From the NCBI RefSeq assembly GCF_004362525.1, contig NZ_SNXS01000016.1, positions 23,184-87,183 of the forward strand: 64,000 bases of DNA. Reading direction: 5' to 3'. Position numbers and translations under genes: made by a program. A model generated the notes under the pieces. That model made no database searches. It saw only the letters and a program-made list of their open reading frames with translations, and was not told the DNA's origin. The DNA is from Roseateles toxinivorans (GTDB lineage: Bacteria > Pseudomonadota > Gammaproteobacteria > Burkholderiales > Burkholderiaceae_C). Shown piece by piece: positions 26,210-35,277 of this stretch (positions within the stretch are counted from its first letter, which is position 1; each line of letters starts with the position of its first letter).

Positions 26210-26650
26210 TCAACCGAGAGAAGTTGTCTGATGCTTCAGAAGCGGAAGTCGCGCCAGCAGGTCGTCCGCGAGCGCGCGGGCATCTCCTGATGGCGAAGGC
26301 CGCGCGACGTACCGCATTCGCCCCTCCGCCACCATCCGCTGCTCGCGCAGCAGACTCATCTCAAAAGCGAGCGTGAACTCCTGTGGCTTCTGATCTTCGA
26401 GGCGTACCGACACCTCGATCTCGTCGTCATAGCCCAGCGCCCGGTGCAGCTGGGTCGTGACGGCGCACTCGCGCAATGGGCCGCCCTTGGCCGTCATCGC
26501 TCGCAGATCGATATCGACGCTGCGCAAGGCGGCTGCTGCGGCCTCGCTGAAGTAGTTCATGCAACTCGCCATGGACAACTCGCCATGGGCATCGCACTCG
26601 GCGTACCGCACGCGAGCGCGAAAGACCTTGTTGTCCGAGTCTGGGTTCAT
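26210..26650 (-). CDS. Hotdog-fold acyl-CoA thioesterase (4HBT/YbgC type)
   Basis: 146 residues from ATG 26650, overlapping the amidohydrolase stop. RVRYAECDAHGELSMASCMNYFSEAA is the 4-hydroxybenzoyl-CoA thioesterase signature with the catalytic aspartate of YAECDAHG. The product would be a free acid released from CoA. It is the seventeenth to twentieth kilobase-scale member of the minus-strand operon, close to its distal end. Confidence 0.88.
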   Translation of the reverse strand: MNPDSDNKVFRARVRYAECDAHGELSMASCMNYFSEAAAAALRSVDIDLRAMTAKGGPLRECAVTTQLHRALGYDDEIEVSVRLEDQKPQEFTLAFEMSLLREQRMVAEGRMRYVARPSPSGDARALADDLLARLPLLKHQTTSLG

Positions 26651-27945
26651 GAGCTTTCTCCTGCGGGGGTGTGCCAAGTTCCAGCGGTCGCGACGCCACG
26701 TACGTTCGAAAGCGCCGCCAAATCGCTCGTCGCGTTGCCCTCGATCAACAGCAGGTCGGCGCGCTGGCCCTCAATGATCTGGCCCTGCTGCCCGCGCAGC
26801 CCAAGGTACTCGGCCGCATTGGCAGTGGCCGTCTGGAGCGCGCGCAACGGTGACAGGCCAGCCTGCACCATCAACTGCAGTTCGCGGTGCAGGGACTGGC
26901 CGGGGATCAGTCCGCAGCCAGGGCAGTCGCTGCCGGCAAGCAGCCGCGCGCCACTGTGATCCATCGCCGCGAGCAACTGCTGGCGCAACGGAAGGCCTTC
27001 AGCGATCGCTGCCAAAGCGGCCGGGCTGAAGACCGAACGCAAGTCGGTCTGATCGGTCGTCGCCTCAATCCACGGCGCATCGGCGCTGTCACCCTTGATG
27101 CTGCGCGCCAAGGCTTCTTCAATCACCAGCGTGGGTACGTTCCAACTACCCGCCTCGGCGGTGCGCTCGGCCAGCTCGCGCATGCGCGCCGGCGTGCTGT
27201 GCAGCCAGCCGACGAAACGCTCCTTGCCCGCGGGTTCACGCACATCGAGCGCGAAGTCGTAGGAGCGGAAGTGCTCAATCGAGTCCTGGCGCGCCGCCAG
27301 TGCCCCGAACAGGCCTTTGCCGAAAGGCACATGCCCGGCCACCGGCAGACCCAGCTCGCGGGCGGTGGCCACGATTGCGTCGTAGATGTCGGGGTCGAGG
27401 TCGTTGTAGACCTTGATGAAGTCGTAGCCGGCAGCGGCCTGGGCGTGTACTTCGGCACGGCCTTGCTCGACGCTCGTGACGAGCTTACCGAAGGCCGCCA
27501 TGGCGGCGAAGCTGAAGCGCGTCTCGAGGATCGGCCCCGCGGTGACGATGCGCGGCCCGGGGATGCGGCCGGCGTTGACTGCGTCGCGCACCCTCAGATG
27601 CCACGGTGTGCCGGCCATGTTGCGCACCGTCGTCAGTCCGGCGTCGAGCAGACGCTTCAGGTAAGCCTCGGCCTGCGCCCAGGCACTGGCTTCGTCGGGA
27701 ACGCCTTCGGTCGGGTCGATGCCGCTCGGCAGCAGGTGGACATGCATGTCGCACAGGCCAGGCAACAGCGTACAAGCGCTGCCGTCGATGCGTGTCGCGT
27801 CGGCTGGTGCCGGCAGCAGCGCGCTCGGGCCCAGTCGTTCGATGCGACCGTTGCGCACGAGCACCGTGTGGTCGTGCAGGACCTCGTTGCCGCGCAGCGT
27901 GGCCACTCGGGTGTGTTCGATGGCCAGGGGAGGGGATGTGGTCAT
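26647..27945 (-). CDS. Amidohydrolase family protein C (imidazolonepropionase-like)
   Basis: 432 residues. The metal-binding HxH is in GLCDMHVHLLP, KVYND supplies the carboxylysine-position lysine, GHVPFG and SIEHF the later histidines, and GSDCPGC the catalytic aspartate. This subtype hydrolyses cyclic amides, N-acyl amino acids or dipeptides with prolidase-like activity. No signal peptide. It is the shortest and most canonical of three amidohydrolases in this operon. Confidence 0.92.
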   Translation of the reverse strand: MTTSPPLAIEHTRVATLRGNEVLHDHTVLVRNGRIERLGPSALLPAPADATRIDGSACTLLPGLCDMHVHLLPSGIDPTEGVPDEASAWAQAEAYLKRLLDAGLTTVRNMAGTPWHLRVRDAVNAGRIPGPRIVTAGPILETRFSFAAMAAFGKLVTSVEQGRAEVHAQAAAGYDFIKVYNDLDPDIYDAIVATARELGLPVAGHVPFGKGLFGALAARQDSIEHFRSYDFALDVREPAGKERFVGWLHSTPARMRELAERTAEAGSWNVPTLVIEEALARSIKGDSADAPWIEATTDQTDLRSVFSPAALAAIAEGLPLRQQLLAAMDHSGARLLAGSDCPGCGLIPGQSLHRELQLMVQAGLSPLRALQTATANAAEYLGLRGQQGQIIEGQRADLLLIEGNATSDLAALSNVRGVATAGTWHTPAGESS

Positions 27946-28038
27946 GGGCAGTGGTGACGACAGGTGAGGAGGGGCGACGGTGTCAAAGCAAGCATCGTCG
28001 GTGTCCGAGCGTTGGGGTCGGGGCGAAGCCTGATCGAC

Positions 28039-29589
28039 TCAGATCGCCGCAGCCATCTGCACAGCACGCGCTTTCAGCGAATGCCGATCGATCTTGTTGG
28101 TGCCGGCCAGCGGCATCTGCTCGATGAACCAAACCCGGCGCGGGTGCATGTAGGGCGCGGCCAGCACCAGCACATGGTCCTTCAGTTCTTGCTCGGTAGG
28201 CGCCGAACCGGGCCGGGGCACCACAAAGGCCACCGGCATGTGCCCGCGGAGCTCGTCGGCCAGCGGCACGACGCAGACCTCCAGCACATCGGGGTGGCGC
28301 TCGAGCAGGCGTTCGACTTGGCCGGGATAGATGTTCTCGCCGGCGCAGACGAACATGTCGTCGTCTCGGCCGATGAAGTAGTACCAGCCATCGGCGTCGC
28401 GCCGCATGATGTCGCCGGTGTGGATCCAGCCATCGCGCAACCGCTCGGCGGTGAGATCGGGCAGGTTCTGGTAGCCGCTCATGCGCGTGGCGCAGTGCAC
28501 TTCGAGCACGCCCTGCTCGTCGACGTCCTGGCCATGGCCGTTCACGAGCCGGAGCCTGGCGTGCGGCTGTGCGTGGCCGACCGACATGAACGGGCGCGGT
28601 TTGCCTCGCGGATGCGCGCCGAAGTAGCCCGCCCCAGTCTCGGTCGTGCCGTAACTGTTGATGACGGCAGCCTTCGCAAACAACTGCTGCACCTGCGCCA
28701 GCACCGTGGCCGACAGCGGCGCCGAGCCGATGACCACCAGCTTCACATTGCTGAAGTCGGCCGCGGCCAGCGCGGTCTGCTCCTGCGCCATCATCGCCGT
28801 CATCGTTGGCACGCCGGACAGCACGCTGACGCGATAACGCGACACGGCGTCGATGAAGCCACGCACCTCGAAGCGCGGCATCAACACGATGGCGCCCTGT
28901 AGCATGAAGACATGCGTCGTGTTGACGGTGGCATTCATGTGGAACAGTGGCGCGGCGACGATAGTCGGCCCGCTGGCAAGGCATTCGGCCATGAACGGCG
29001 TGGCATAACCCGCCGCGATCAGCACCTGGCTGCGGTGCGACAGCAGCACACCCTTGGGCCGCCCGGTGGAGCCCGAGGTGTAGAGCACGAGTGCCGTCTC
29101 GTCGGCCGCCGGCACAACCGATGTGAAGGGACCCGGGCTGGTGAAGGCCGTGAAGTCAGAGCCGTGCAAGGCCACCACGCGGTCAAGCCCCGGCAGGCCC
29201 GTGGCCACCGGCATCGCGGCCGCGTCGGCAAACATCAACTTCACGGCCGAGTTGGCAACCATGTAGGCCAGGGTCTCGCCGCCCGCGCGCGGGTTCAGCG
29301 GCACGCTCACCAAACCGGCGCGCATCGTGCCCAGCATCACGGCCAGGGCGTGCGCGGAGTTGGCCGCCATCACGCCGACGCTGGCGCCGCGTTGCAGGCC
29401 GGCTGCCAGCAGGCCGCGCGCCACGGCGTTGCACAGTGCATCGAGTTCGCCGTAGCTCCAGCTGCGTGGTTCAGCGGGGTCGCGCAGATCGATCAGCGCG
29501 GTGGCCTGTGGGTCGCGCGACCCATCGAGCGTAAGGCCCAGGTTGGCGGGCAAGTCGGTGCGCTGGTCCAGCGGTATCTCGCTCATCAC
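28039..29589 (-). CDS. AMP-dependent acyl-CoA synthetase
   Basis: 516 residues, complete ANL ligase: P-loop LVLYTSGSTGRPKGV, the YGTTETG motif, GWIHTGD, the hinge IGRDDDMFVCAGENIYP and the C-terminal LAGTNKIDR with the catalytic lysine. Start ATG 29589 overlaps the upstream thioesterase stop. It would activate a carboxylic acid liberated by the operon's hydrolases. A 93-bp gap separates it from the downstream amidohydrolase. Confidence 0.94.
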   Translation of the reverse strand: MMSEIPLDQRTDLPANLGLTLDGSRDPQATALIDLRDPAEPRSWSYGELDALCNAVARGLLAAGLQRGASVGVMAANSAHALAVMLGTMRAGLVSVPLNPRAGGETLAYMVANSAVKLMFADAAAMPVATGLPGLDRVVALHGSDFTAFTSPGPFTSVVPAADETALVLYTSGSTGRPKGVLLSHRSQVLIAAGYATPFMAECLASGPTIVAAPLFHMNATVNTTHVFMLQGAIVLMPRFEVRGFIDAVSRYRVSVLSGVPTMTAMMAQEQTALAAADFSNVKLVVIGSAPLSATVLAQVQQLFAKAAVINSYGTTETGAGYFGAHPRGKPRPFMSVGHAQPHARLRLVNGHGQDVDEQGVLEVHCATRMSGYQNLPDLTAERLRDGWIHTGDIMRRDADGWYYFIGRDDDMFVCAGENIYPGQVERLLERHPDVLEVCVVPLADELRGHMPVAFVVPRPGSAPTEQELKDHVLVLAAPYMHPRRVWFIEQMPLAGTNKIDRHSLKARAVQMAAAI

Positions 29590-30011
29590 TTCCCCGCCTC
29601 CACGAAAAAGCTGCCGCGGCCAGTGGCCACCAGCTTGCCGGCGCTGTCGAACACGTCCACGTCGGCCACACCCATGGTGCGTCCAGTGCGACGCACCATG
29701 CCCACCGCATCGAGGAATGGGCCGCCAGCAGGGCGCAGGTAGTCGGTGCGGAAGTCGATCGTTCCGGCGCCGCGCCCGGCGACGGCGATGAGCGCCATGC
29801 AGCCCGCCGTGTCAATCAGCGACGCGATCGGCCCACCATGCCATTGGCCCGTGCCGGCACCACGTTCGAACTCGGGCTTGAAGGGCATGCGAAAGCTCAC
29901 CCGCATCGCCTCGCGGTCCAGAGCCGTCACATGCACGCCCGCGAACTTGATGAAGGGCGAGGCGTCGCACTGCGCCTGAAGTGCGGCTACAAGATCCTGG
30001 TCGGCACTCAT
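29586..30011 (-). CDS. PaaI-family hotdog thioesterase
   Basis: 141 residues. GTGQWHGGPIASLIDTAGCMAL is the PaaI-type motif with the HGG turn and the catalytic aspartate region, followed by TIDFRTDYLRPA. It overlaps both neighbours. PaaI-like enzymes rescue CoA from stalled aromatic or branched acyl-CoA intermediates. Confidence 0.9.
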   Translation of the reverse strand: MSADQDLVAALQAQCDASPFIKFAGVHVTALDREAMRVSFRMPFKPEFERGAGTGQWHGGPIASLIDTAGCMALIAVAGRGAGTIDFRTDYLRPAGGPFLDAVGMVRRTGRTMGVADVDVFDSAGKLVATGRGSFFVEAGK

Positions 30012-31042
30012 GGCGTCACCACGATCTTCCCAAACACCTCGCGCTCTTCCATTAGGCGCTCGGCCTCGCGAATCTGCTCCAACGGCAGCACCTTGTCGAC
30101 CACCGGTTGCATGCGATGGCTGCGCGCGAGTTCGATCAAGGCCGTGATGTCGTCGCGGCGCCAGCCGTTGCTGCCCATCAGCTTCAGCTCGAAGGTCCAG
30201 ACATAGCGCACGTCGATGTGTTCGTCGTAGCCCGCTGTGGCGCCGCAGGTCAGCAGCCGGCCGCCCACCTTCAGGCAGCGGATGCCCTCCTGCCAGGAGT
30301 TGCCGCCGGTAAAGTTGACCACCACGTCCACGCCACCGCTGCCGCTGATGCGCGGCTTGCCGACCAGGGCGTGGGTGGCCTCCATCAGCTTGGCCGTTCG
30401 GTAGTTGATGACGTGGTCAGCACCGAGACCCTTGAGCCGCGCGGCTTTTTCGTCGGAGCCGGCACAGGCAATCACGGTGGCGCCAGCCAGCTTGGCCAGC
30501 AATACGCAGGCCGTGCCGACACCGCCGGAGGCGCCGAGCACGAGCACGGTCTCGCCGGCCTTGACCTGGCCGATGGTGACCATCATTCGGTGCGCCGTTG
30601 CATAGGCCAAGGGCAGGCTGGCGGCGACTTCGAAGCTCACATCGTTGGGCAGCTTCACCAACTGCGGCGCGTAGACCACGCAGTACTCTGCGCGGCCGCC
30701 GTCGTACATCTCGCCGATCATGCCTTTGGGGGCGCCTTCGCCCGAGAGCGGCAGCGGATCGACCATCACGCGCTCGCCGACCGAAAAACCGCTAACGCCG
30801 GTGCCGATTTCGGCAATCTCGCCCGCGATGTCCGAGCCGATGATGATCGGCAGCGGCACCTTGATGCCAGGCATGCTGCGGCGGGTAAAGATGTCGTGGT
30901 AGTTCAGCGAGCAGGCGCGCACGCGGAGCAGCACGTGGCCTGGCCTGACCGATGGCCGCGGGTACGTGGGCTCGAAGGCGGTGGCCTCGGGGCCGCCGTG
31001 GGCCCGCACAACAGCGGCGCGCATCGTGATTGGAAGACTCAT
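30008..31042 (-). CDS. Quinone-type medium-chain dehydrogenase/reductase
   Basis: 344 residues. GroES-like N-terminal domain (GSDIAGEIAEIG) and NADPH-binding VLGASGGVGTACVLLAKLAGA. The structural-zinc cysteine lobe is absent (the segment is PLSGEGAPKGMIGEMYDGG), which points to a zinc-free quinone oxidoreductase or enoyl reductase rather than a classical alcohol dehydrogenase, although CxxH ligands should be checked. Start ATG 31042, stop overlapping the thioesterase start. Confidence 0.88.
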   Translation of the reverse strand: MSLPITMRAAVVRAHGGPEATAFEPTYPRPSVRPGHVLLRVRACSLNYHDIFTRRSMPGIKVPLPIIIGSDIAGEIAEIGTGVSGFSVGERVMVDPLPLSGEGAPKGMIGEMYDGGRAEYCVVYAPQLVKLPNDVSFEVAASLPLAYATAHRMMVTIGQVKAGETVLVLGASGGVGTACVLLAKLAGATVIACAGSDEKAARLKGLGADHVINYRTAKLMEATHALVGKPRISGSGGVDVVVNFTGGNSWQEGIRCLKVGGRLLTCGATAGYDEHIDVRYVWTFELKLMGSNGWRRDDITALIELARSHRMQPVVDKVLPLEQIREAERLMEEREVFGKIVVTP

Positions 31043-31046
31043 GGGT

Positions 31047-31661
31047 TCAGCTTTCGTTGTGAGCGACGGCGATGCGCCGGCGCGTGCCGGCTTCGACGTC
31101 GTAGAGGTTGAAGTCGCTCATCGTGCGGCCGTACAGATGCAGGCTGACCGCACGCGGCCGCCCGGCAGGTACGCCGGTGATGTGGATGTGGTCCGGGTTG
31201 GGCACAAAGGTGCTCACGGCGCGCGGCGGCAGCAGAACGACGCCGCCGCGCGCCAGCGCGATGCCCTCGTCGCGACCATCGTCGGCCGACTGGCGCACAA
31301 AGCTGCGCTCCTCGAGCACGCCTTCGACCACGCCGACGACGCCCCAACTGCCGTGGTCGTGCACCGGCGTCCACTGGCCGGGCAGCCACACCAGGGCGTA
31401 GAGCGACAGGCAACTGTCCGGCGCGCAGTAGACCAGGTTGCGGGTGTAGTGCGCTGGATCGCTGCGCAAGTGCGCCTTCTGCAGCATCTCGTTGGCGCGC
31501 GCACTCAACTCCATCATCAAGGGCGCGATGTCCAGCACTGCGTCCGACGGGTCCACGGGCGCACGGCTGCGCGACAGCGCCTCGTCGATGAATTGGGCCA
31601 GGTCAGGGCTCACTGCAGTGCCACTGTCGCGAATCGAGTCTTGGTGGTTGCGGTTGCGCAT
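31047..31661 (-). CDS. Cysteine dioxygenase-family cupin (thiol dioxygenase-like)
   Basis: 204 residues from ATG 31661; the frame is open further upstream, but that part lies inside the MFS gene. The 3-His iron site is visible: H-x-H in WTPVHDHGSWGVVGVVEG and a third histidine in VSLHLYGR. This is the layout of cysteine and 3-mercaptopropionate dioxygenases, which oxidise a thiol to a sulfinate. Its place in an acyl-CoA operon suggests a thiol or related substrate, but non-thiol cupins with the same ligands are known. Confidence 0.82.
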   Translation of the reverse strand: MRNRNHQDSIRDSGTAVSPDLAQFIDEALSRSRAPVDPSDAVLDIAPLMMELSARANEMLQKAHLRSDPAHYTRNLVYCAPDSCLSLYALVWLPGQWTPVHDHGSWGVVGVVEGVLEERSFVRQSADDGRDEGIALARGGVVLLPPRAVSTFVPNPDHIHITGVPAGRPRAVSLHLYGRTMSDFNLYDVEAGTRRRIAVAHNES

Positions 31662-31675
31662 GTCATTCAAGCCCT

Positions 31676-33058
31676 TCAAGGTGCTGCAACTGCAGGCGAC
31701 GGGTCCAGGCCATCGGCTCGACGATTCGACTCCACCAGCCGCGCGTAGTGGCGTTCGCTGATGAAGAGCAGCAAGACAGCCAACAGAAGCATCGCCAAGC
31801 TCACCAGCACCACGGCATGCAGCAAGCCGGTAGGCGTGTCGGCGCCGAAGTGGTCTGACAGCATGCCCACGGCGACAGGCGCTCCGGCTCGCACCGGAAG
31901 GATCACGATCACAAAGAGTGCGATCGTGCGGCCGACGAACGACATCGGCGCGATGCCCTGCATCATGGTGGGCGCCTGGGCCGCGGCCACGACGAGGACG
32001 GCAATGGCTATCGCCGTCAATGCCAGCAGGACGGTCTGGTTCGGCGCCCAGGCCATCAGCACGATCACGGGGATCACCGCCAGGGAGCCGTTGCGAACCA
32101 TGCGAAGGCCAGCCACGGGATCGGGTGGCCCCTTGGTGCGGGCCGCCCACCACAGACCCGCTGCGACGCCCACGGCGGTGGCGGCCATACTCGCGCTGCC
32201 GAAGGCCACACCGGCGGCGCCGACCTCGGTGCCGAAGCTGCGGCTGAGCACGGCCGGGATCCAGATCACCAAGGTGAACCAACCCATGTTCATGGCTCCG
32301 AGGGCGGTAAAGATCAACACGATGGATCCGCCGTGGGAGCGCAGGAAGTCGACGTAGGTCTGTGGGGCGGCGATCGGTGAAGCGGGGGTCGATGGCGAAG
32401 TTGCCAACGTCGCGACTGCGGCAATCGGGCGCAGCCTGACCAGCAGCAGCATCACCGCCACGACGGGCCCGGCCAGCCCGGCGATGAAAAAGATCAAGCG
32501 CCACGATTCACCGGCATCGCGCCAGGGCAGCGCAGCCCGGTTGGCAGATACCCATTCGTAGAGTGCGCCGCCCAGTGCCAGGGCGGCACCGCCGCTCAAC
32601 ACGATCGACGAGTAGACCAATAGGTTGGCCATCGCCAGCCGACGCGCCGGCACCACCCGCGGCGTGACAGCGTAGATGATGGGAATCAGCGCGGCTTCGC
32701 CCACCGAAAGCACGACCATCGCCCACATCAGGGCATCGAAGTTGGGTGCCAGGCCCGCGGCACAGGTCGCTGCGGACCACACCACCACGCAGCCGGCCAG
32801 CACCCAGCGCCGGTCCAGCCTGTCGGACAGCCAACCGATCGGAAACGCAGCCAGTGCGGCGGCCACCGCGATCACCGAGCCTTGCAGTTGACCGATATGC
32901 GAATCGGTGAGTTTCAAGTCGACACGCAATGGCTGCACCAACAGCGTCACTAGATAACTGGCGGCGATGCCCAACACCACGACGGCGCAAAGCACCACTA
33001 GGCCATAGACCCATAGCCAGGGCGGCGCAGTCGAGTTACGGGCGTTTGCTGTGTTCAC
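31676..33058 (-). CDS. MFS transporter
   Basis: 460 residues, 12 predicted helices. The first cytoplasmic loop GWLSDRLDRRW matches the MFS motif A, and a variable central loop follows the sixth helix (about 200-230). Overlaps the VOC gene by 4 bases (ATGA type) at its 5' end. Probably imports the compound after outer-membrane passage through the TonB receptor, or exports a product. Confidence 0.92.
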   Translation of the reverse strand: MNTANARNSTAPPWLWVYGLVVLCAVVVLGIAASYLVTLLVQPLRVDLKLTDSHIGQLQGSVIAVAAALAAFPIGWLSDRLDRRWVLAGCVVVWSAATCAAGLAPNFDALMWAMVVLSVGEAALIPIIYAVTPRVVPARRLAMANLLVYSSIVLSGGAALALGGALYEWVSANRAALPWRDAGESWRLIFFIAGLAGPVVAVMLLLVRLRPIAAVATLATSPSTPASPIAAPQTYVDFLRSHGGSIVLIFTALGAMNMGWFTLVIWIPAVLSRSFGTEVGAAGVAFGSASMAATAVGVAAGLWWAARTKGPPDPVAGLRMVRNGSLAVIPVIVLMAWAPNQTVLLALTAIAIAVLVVAAAQAPTMMQGIAPMSFVGRTIALFVIVILPVRAGAPVAVGMLSDHFGADTPTGLLHAVVLVSLAMLLLAVLLLFISERHYARLVESNRRADGLDPSPAVAAP

Positions 33059-33930
33059 AGGGACTTTCGGGGCAGTTGGCTGAACTCGGTGACCACGCCG
33101 CAGGCGTGCTCGGCCGCCACCGTAATGACGCCGACCGCTTCAGTGAAGGGCGTGCCGGTGCTGAGCAGTGCAGCCCGGCAGACGTCCAGGCTGGCCACGC
33201 CGTAGCGGATGCCCACGCCACGGACAGCCAGGCCGCTGCGGGCTGGTGTGTGTTGCCCATAGCGTGCATGCAGGGCTTCGTGCGTGAAGACTTCGAAGCG
33301 CTCACCGCGCGGCGTCTTGTAGATCAGGCTGGATGCGCCGCGCTCGGCGGGCGCCGCTCCGAACAAATCGGTGAAATACGGTTCGTCGGCCCGCAGATCG
33401 TCGCTGGCGTATGTCAGCGACAGCGTGGTCATGGCGGTGTTCGGGTGGCTCTGCCAGGGCTCGAACCAGATGACGTGGGGCTTGCCGTGGGCGGCGTAGA
33501 ACAGCGTCGAGGTCAGCCTCGGTTCGTCGCGCCAAACGTAGAAGCAGTCGCTGGCGGTTTCGTCGAGCGAGCCGTCAGGCATCGTCACCTGGCGCCGCGC
33601 GCTGAGGATCTCGCCGCAGGCGTGGCGCTTGGCCAGCAAGGCGTCCCGGTCGGGCTTCAGATCGGTTGACGTCAGGCAGTTGATGTAGAAGCCGTCACCC
33701 GCGGCGCGGCGGCTCGCGAAGCGCTGCTTCAGCGGCTCGAACGAACACTGATCCAGATCGCCCAGCAACTCGAGGTAGGTGTCGTGCAGCTGGATGATGT
33801 GGTTGGCCGTGCCGATGGCCGCGTGGCGGGCCTTGGGCATCACCGAAAAGCCCAGCCGGCGGTAAGCCTGCTGCGCGGCGGCCAGGTCTTCGACGGTGAC
33901 GACGAAGTGATCGAGATTGCGCATGGTCAA
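33055..33930 (-). CDS. VOC-superfamily protein (Glyoxalase_3-like), copy 2
   Basis: 291 residues from ATG 33930 (a second ATG is two codons on). LDHFVVTVEDLAAAQQAYRRLGF opens the first VOC module, and the TYLELLG strand closes it; a second module follows. It is a clear paralogue of the 37565-38428 protein: LDHF, AxAxxxYxxLGF, HxAIGxANxxIxL and TYLEL are shared. VOC enzymes are metal-dependent isomerases, dioxygenases or lyases; reaction unknown here. Confidence 0.85.
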   Translation of the reverse strand: MTMRNLDHFVVTVEDLAAAQQAYRRLGFSVMPKARHAAIGTANHIIQLHDTYLELLGDLDQCSFEPLKQRFASRRAAGDGFYINCLTSTDLKPDRDALLAKRHACGEILSARRQVTMPDGSLDETASDCFYVWRDEPRLTSTLFYAAHGKPHVIWFEPWQSHPNTAMTTLSLTYASDDLRADEPYFTDLFGAAPAERGASSLIYKTPRGERFEVFTHEALHARYGQHTPARSGLAVRGVGIRYGVASLDVCRAALLSTGTPFTEAVGVITVAAEHACGVVTEFSQLPRKSL

Positions 33931-33936
33931 TCGTCC

Positions 33937-35277
33937 TCAGTAGCCAAACACAGAGTGGTAGTGCGCCACCATCGCATCCCAGGACTGGCGGCTGGTGCGT
34001 GCCGTGCCGGCCGGTGTGCCGCCGCAGGCCAGGAAGATGCCCAGCAGCGAATGCAGCACCGCCGGTGTGAAGGTGGTGACAGTGTTCGGAAACGGTGTGA
34101 TGTGCCCGGTTTCTTTCAGGCACAGATGGCGGTAGGGATGTTTGAAGGCTTTGGCCCGCAGGCGGTTGACGATGAGGTCTGATCCCCAGGCGCTGGGCCA
34201 CATCTGGTCGTCCACGCCGCTGATCAACAGCACGGGACCGCCCGCGCGTTCTACCGGCAAGGGGTTGGCGCGGGTTTCGGGCTCTTCCAAGGTTTTGCGG
34301 TACTCAGGCGTCAGCGCATAGCCCTTGGGTTCAGCCAGGCCGATGCGGCGCATGCGGTCCCAATCGGGGTCGTCGCCGGCGCCGCAGTGCGGAATCGGCT
34401 CGCCACGGAAAGTGAAGCTCGGGCCACCGAAGCCCTTGTCCGGGTCCCAGCCGACGCTGGTGGTGTACATCGGCACGATGCCGATCACGCCCTGAACGTA
34501 CTCGGGCAGGAACGAGGCCAGCGCCATCACCAGCTCGCCGCCCCGCGACGCACCCTGAATGGCGATGGTTTCGGCGCCGAGCGCCTGCTGCGCCCACTGG
34601 AAGCCTTCTTCGAAGTACTCGAGCGGAATCGCGGCAATGAACTTGGGCAGGTCGTCGTAAGCAAAGTAGGCGAGGCAGACCACGTCGTAGCCGAGCGAGG
34701 CCAGCACCGGGGCGTAGCCAAGCTCCAGGCCACCGCCCGAACCGGTGAACGTGAAGATGCAGCCGCGCTTGCGGCCATCAGGCAGGCGGCGCTCTTTCCA
34801 ACGGAACACCTGTCCGCGCAGCCGACCATCGCGCAGTGGCACTTGCTCGATGCCTTCGGCCAGCCGACGCAGGCTGAGCGTGGTGCTTGCGCGCAACTGG
34901 CCATCGGTCGACGCGCTCAGCTCGAAGACATGCGGCTTGACCGGGTCGATTTGCGGCGAGCCGAGCTTGTGTGCCTTCTCGGTGGCGTCGATCATGAACT
35001 GGCGATCGGTGTCACTGGGCGGCCGCATGGACCACAGCAGGCCGGCTGCGTCGACACCTTCATAGGTGCCGTGTTCGCTCGGTGCAGTGGCCAGGTCGAT
35101 CTCGCCTTGGGCATCGGCAACGAAGTGGCCGTGGGCCGCCCAGGTCACGCCGGCATCGTCCACCAGCGTGCTCGTGATGCGGACGGTTTCTCCGGGCGCA
35201 AAGCCGGCTGCAGTGATGGCGATCGCGGTGGGCTGCAGTGCGTCGCTAGGTGTGGCGGTGAGGGTGGCGCGGGTCAC
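33937..35277 (-). CDS. Acyl-CoA thioesterase/BAAT-like hydrolase, copy 2
   Basis: 446 residues from GTG 35277, which overlaps the previous stop as GTGA; the longer open frame is a shadow. The N-terminal beta-sandwich (TAIAITAAGFAPGETVRI, WAAHGHFVADAQGEIDL) matches the Bile_Hydr_Trans domain. The C-terminal alpha/beta hydrolase has the nucleophile elbow GASRGGEL, acid SGVDDQMWPS and histidine KETGHITPF. Eukaryotic relatives are acyl-CoA thioesterases (ACOT) and bile acid-CoA:amino acid N-acyltransferase; a serine nucleophile favours hydrolysis over transfer. Confidence 0.88.
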   Translation of the reverse strand: MTRATLTATPSDALQPTAIAITAAGFAPGETVRITSTLVDDAGVTWAAHGHFVADAQGEIDLATAPSEHGTYEGVDAAGLLWSMRPPSDTDRQFMIDATEKAHKLGSPQIDPVKPHVFELSASTDGQLRASTTLSLRRLAEGIEQVPLRDGRLRGQVFRWKERRLPDGRKRGCIFTFTGSGGGLELGYAPVLASLGYDVVCLAYFAYDDLPKFIAAIPLEYFEEGFQWAQQALGAETIAIQGASRGGELVMALASFLPEYVQGVIGIVPMYTTSVGWDPDKGFGGPSFTFRGEPIPHCGAGDDPDWDRMRRIGLAEPKGYALTPEYRKTLEEPETRANPLPVERAGGPVLLISGVDDQMWPSAWGSDLIVNRLRAKAFKHPYRHLCLKETGHITPFPNTVTTFTPAVLHSLLGIFLACGGTPAGTARTSRQSWDAMVAHYHSVFGY

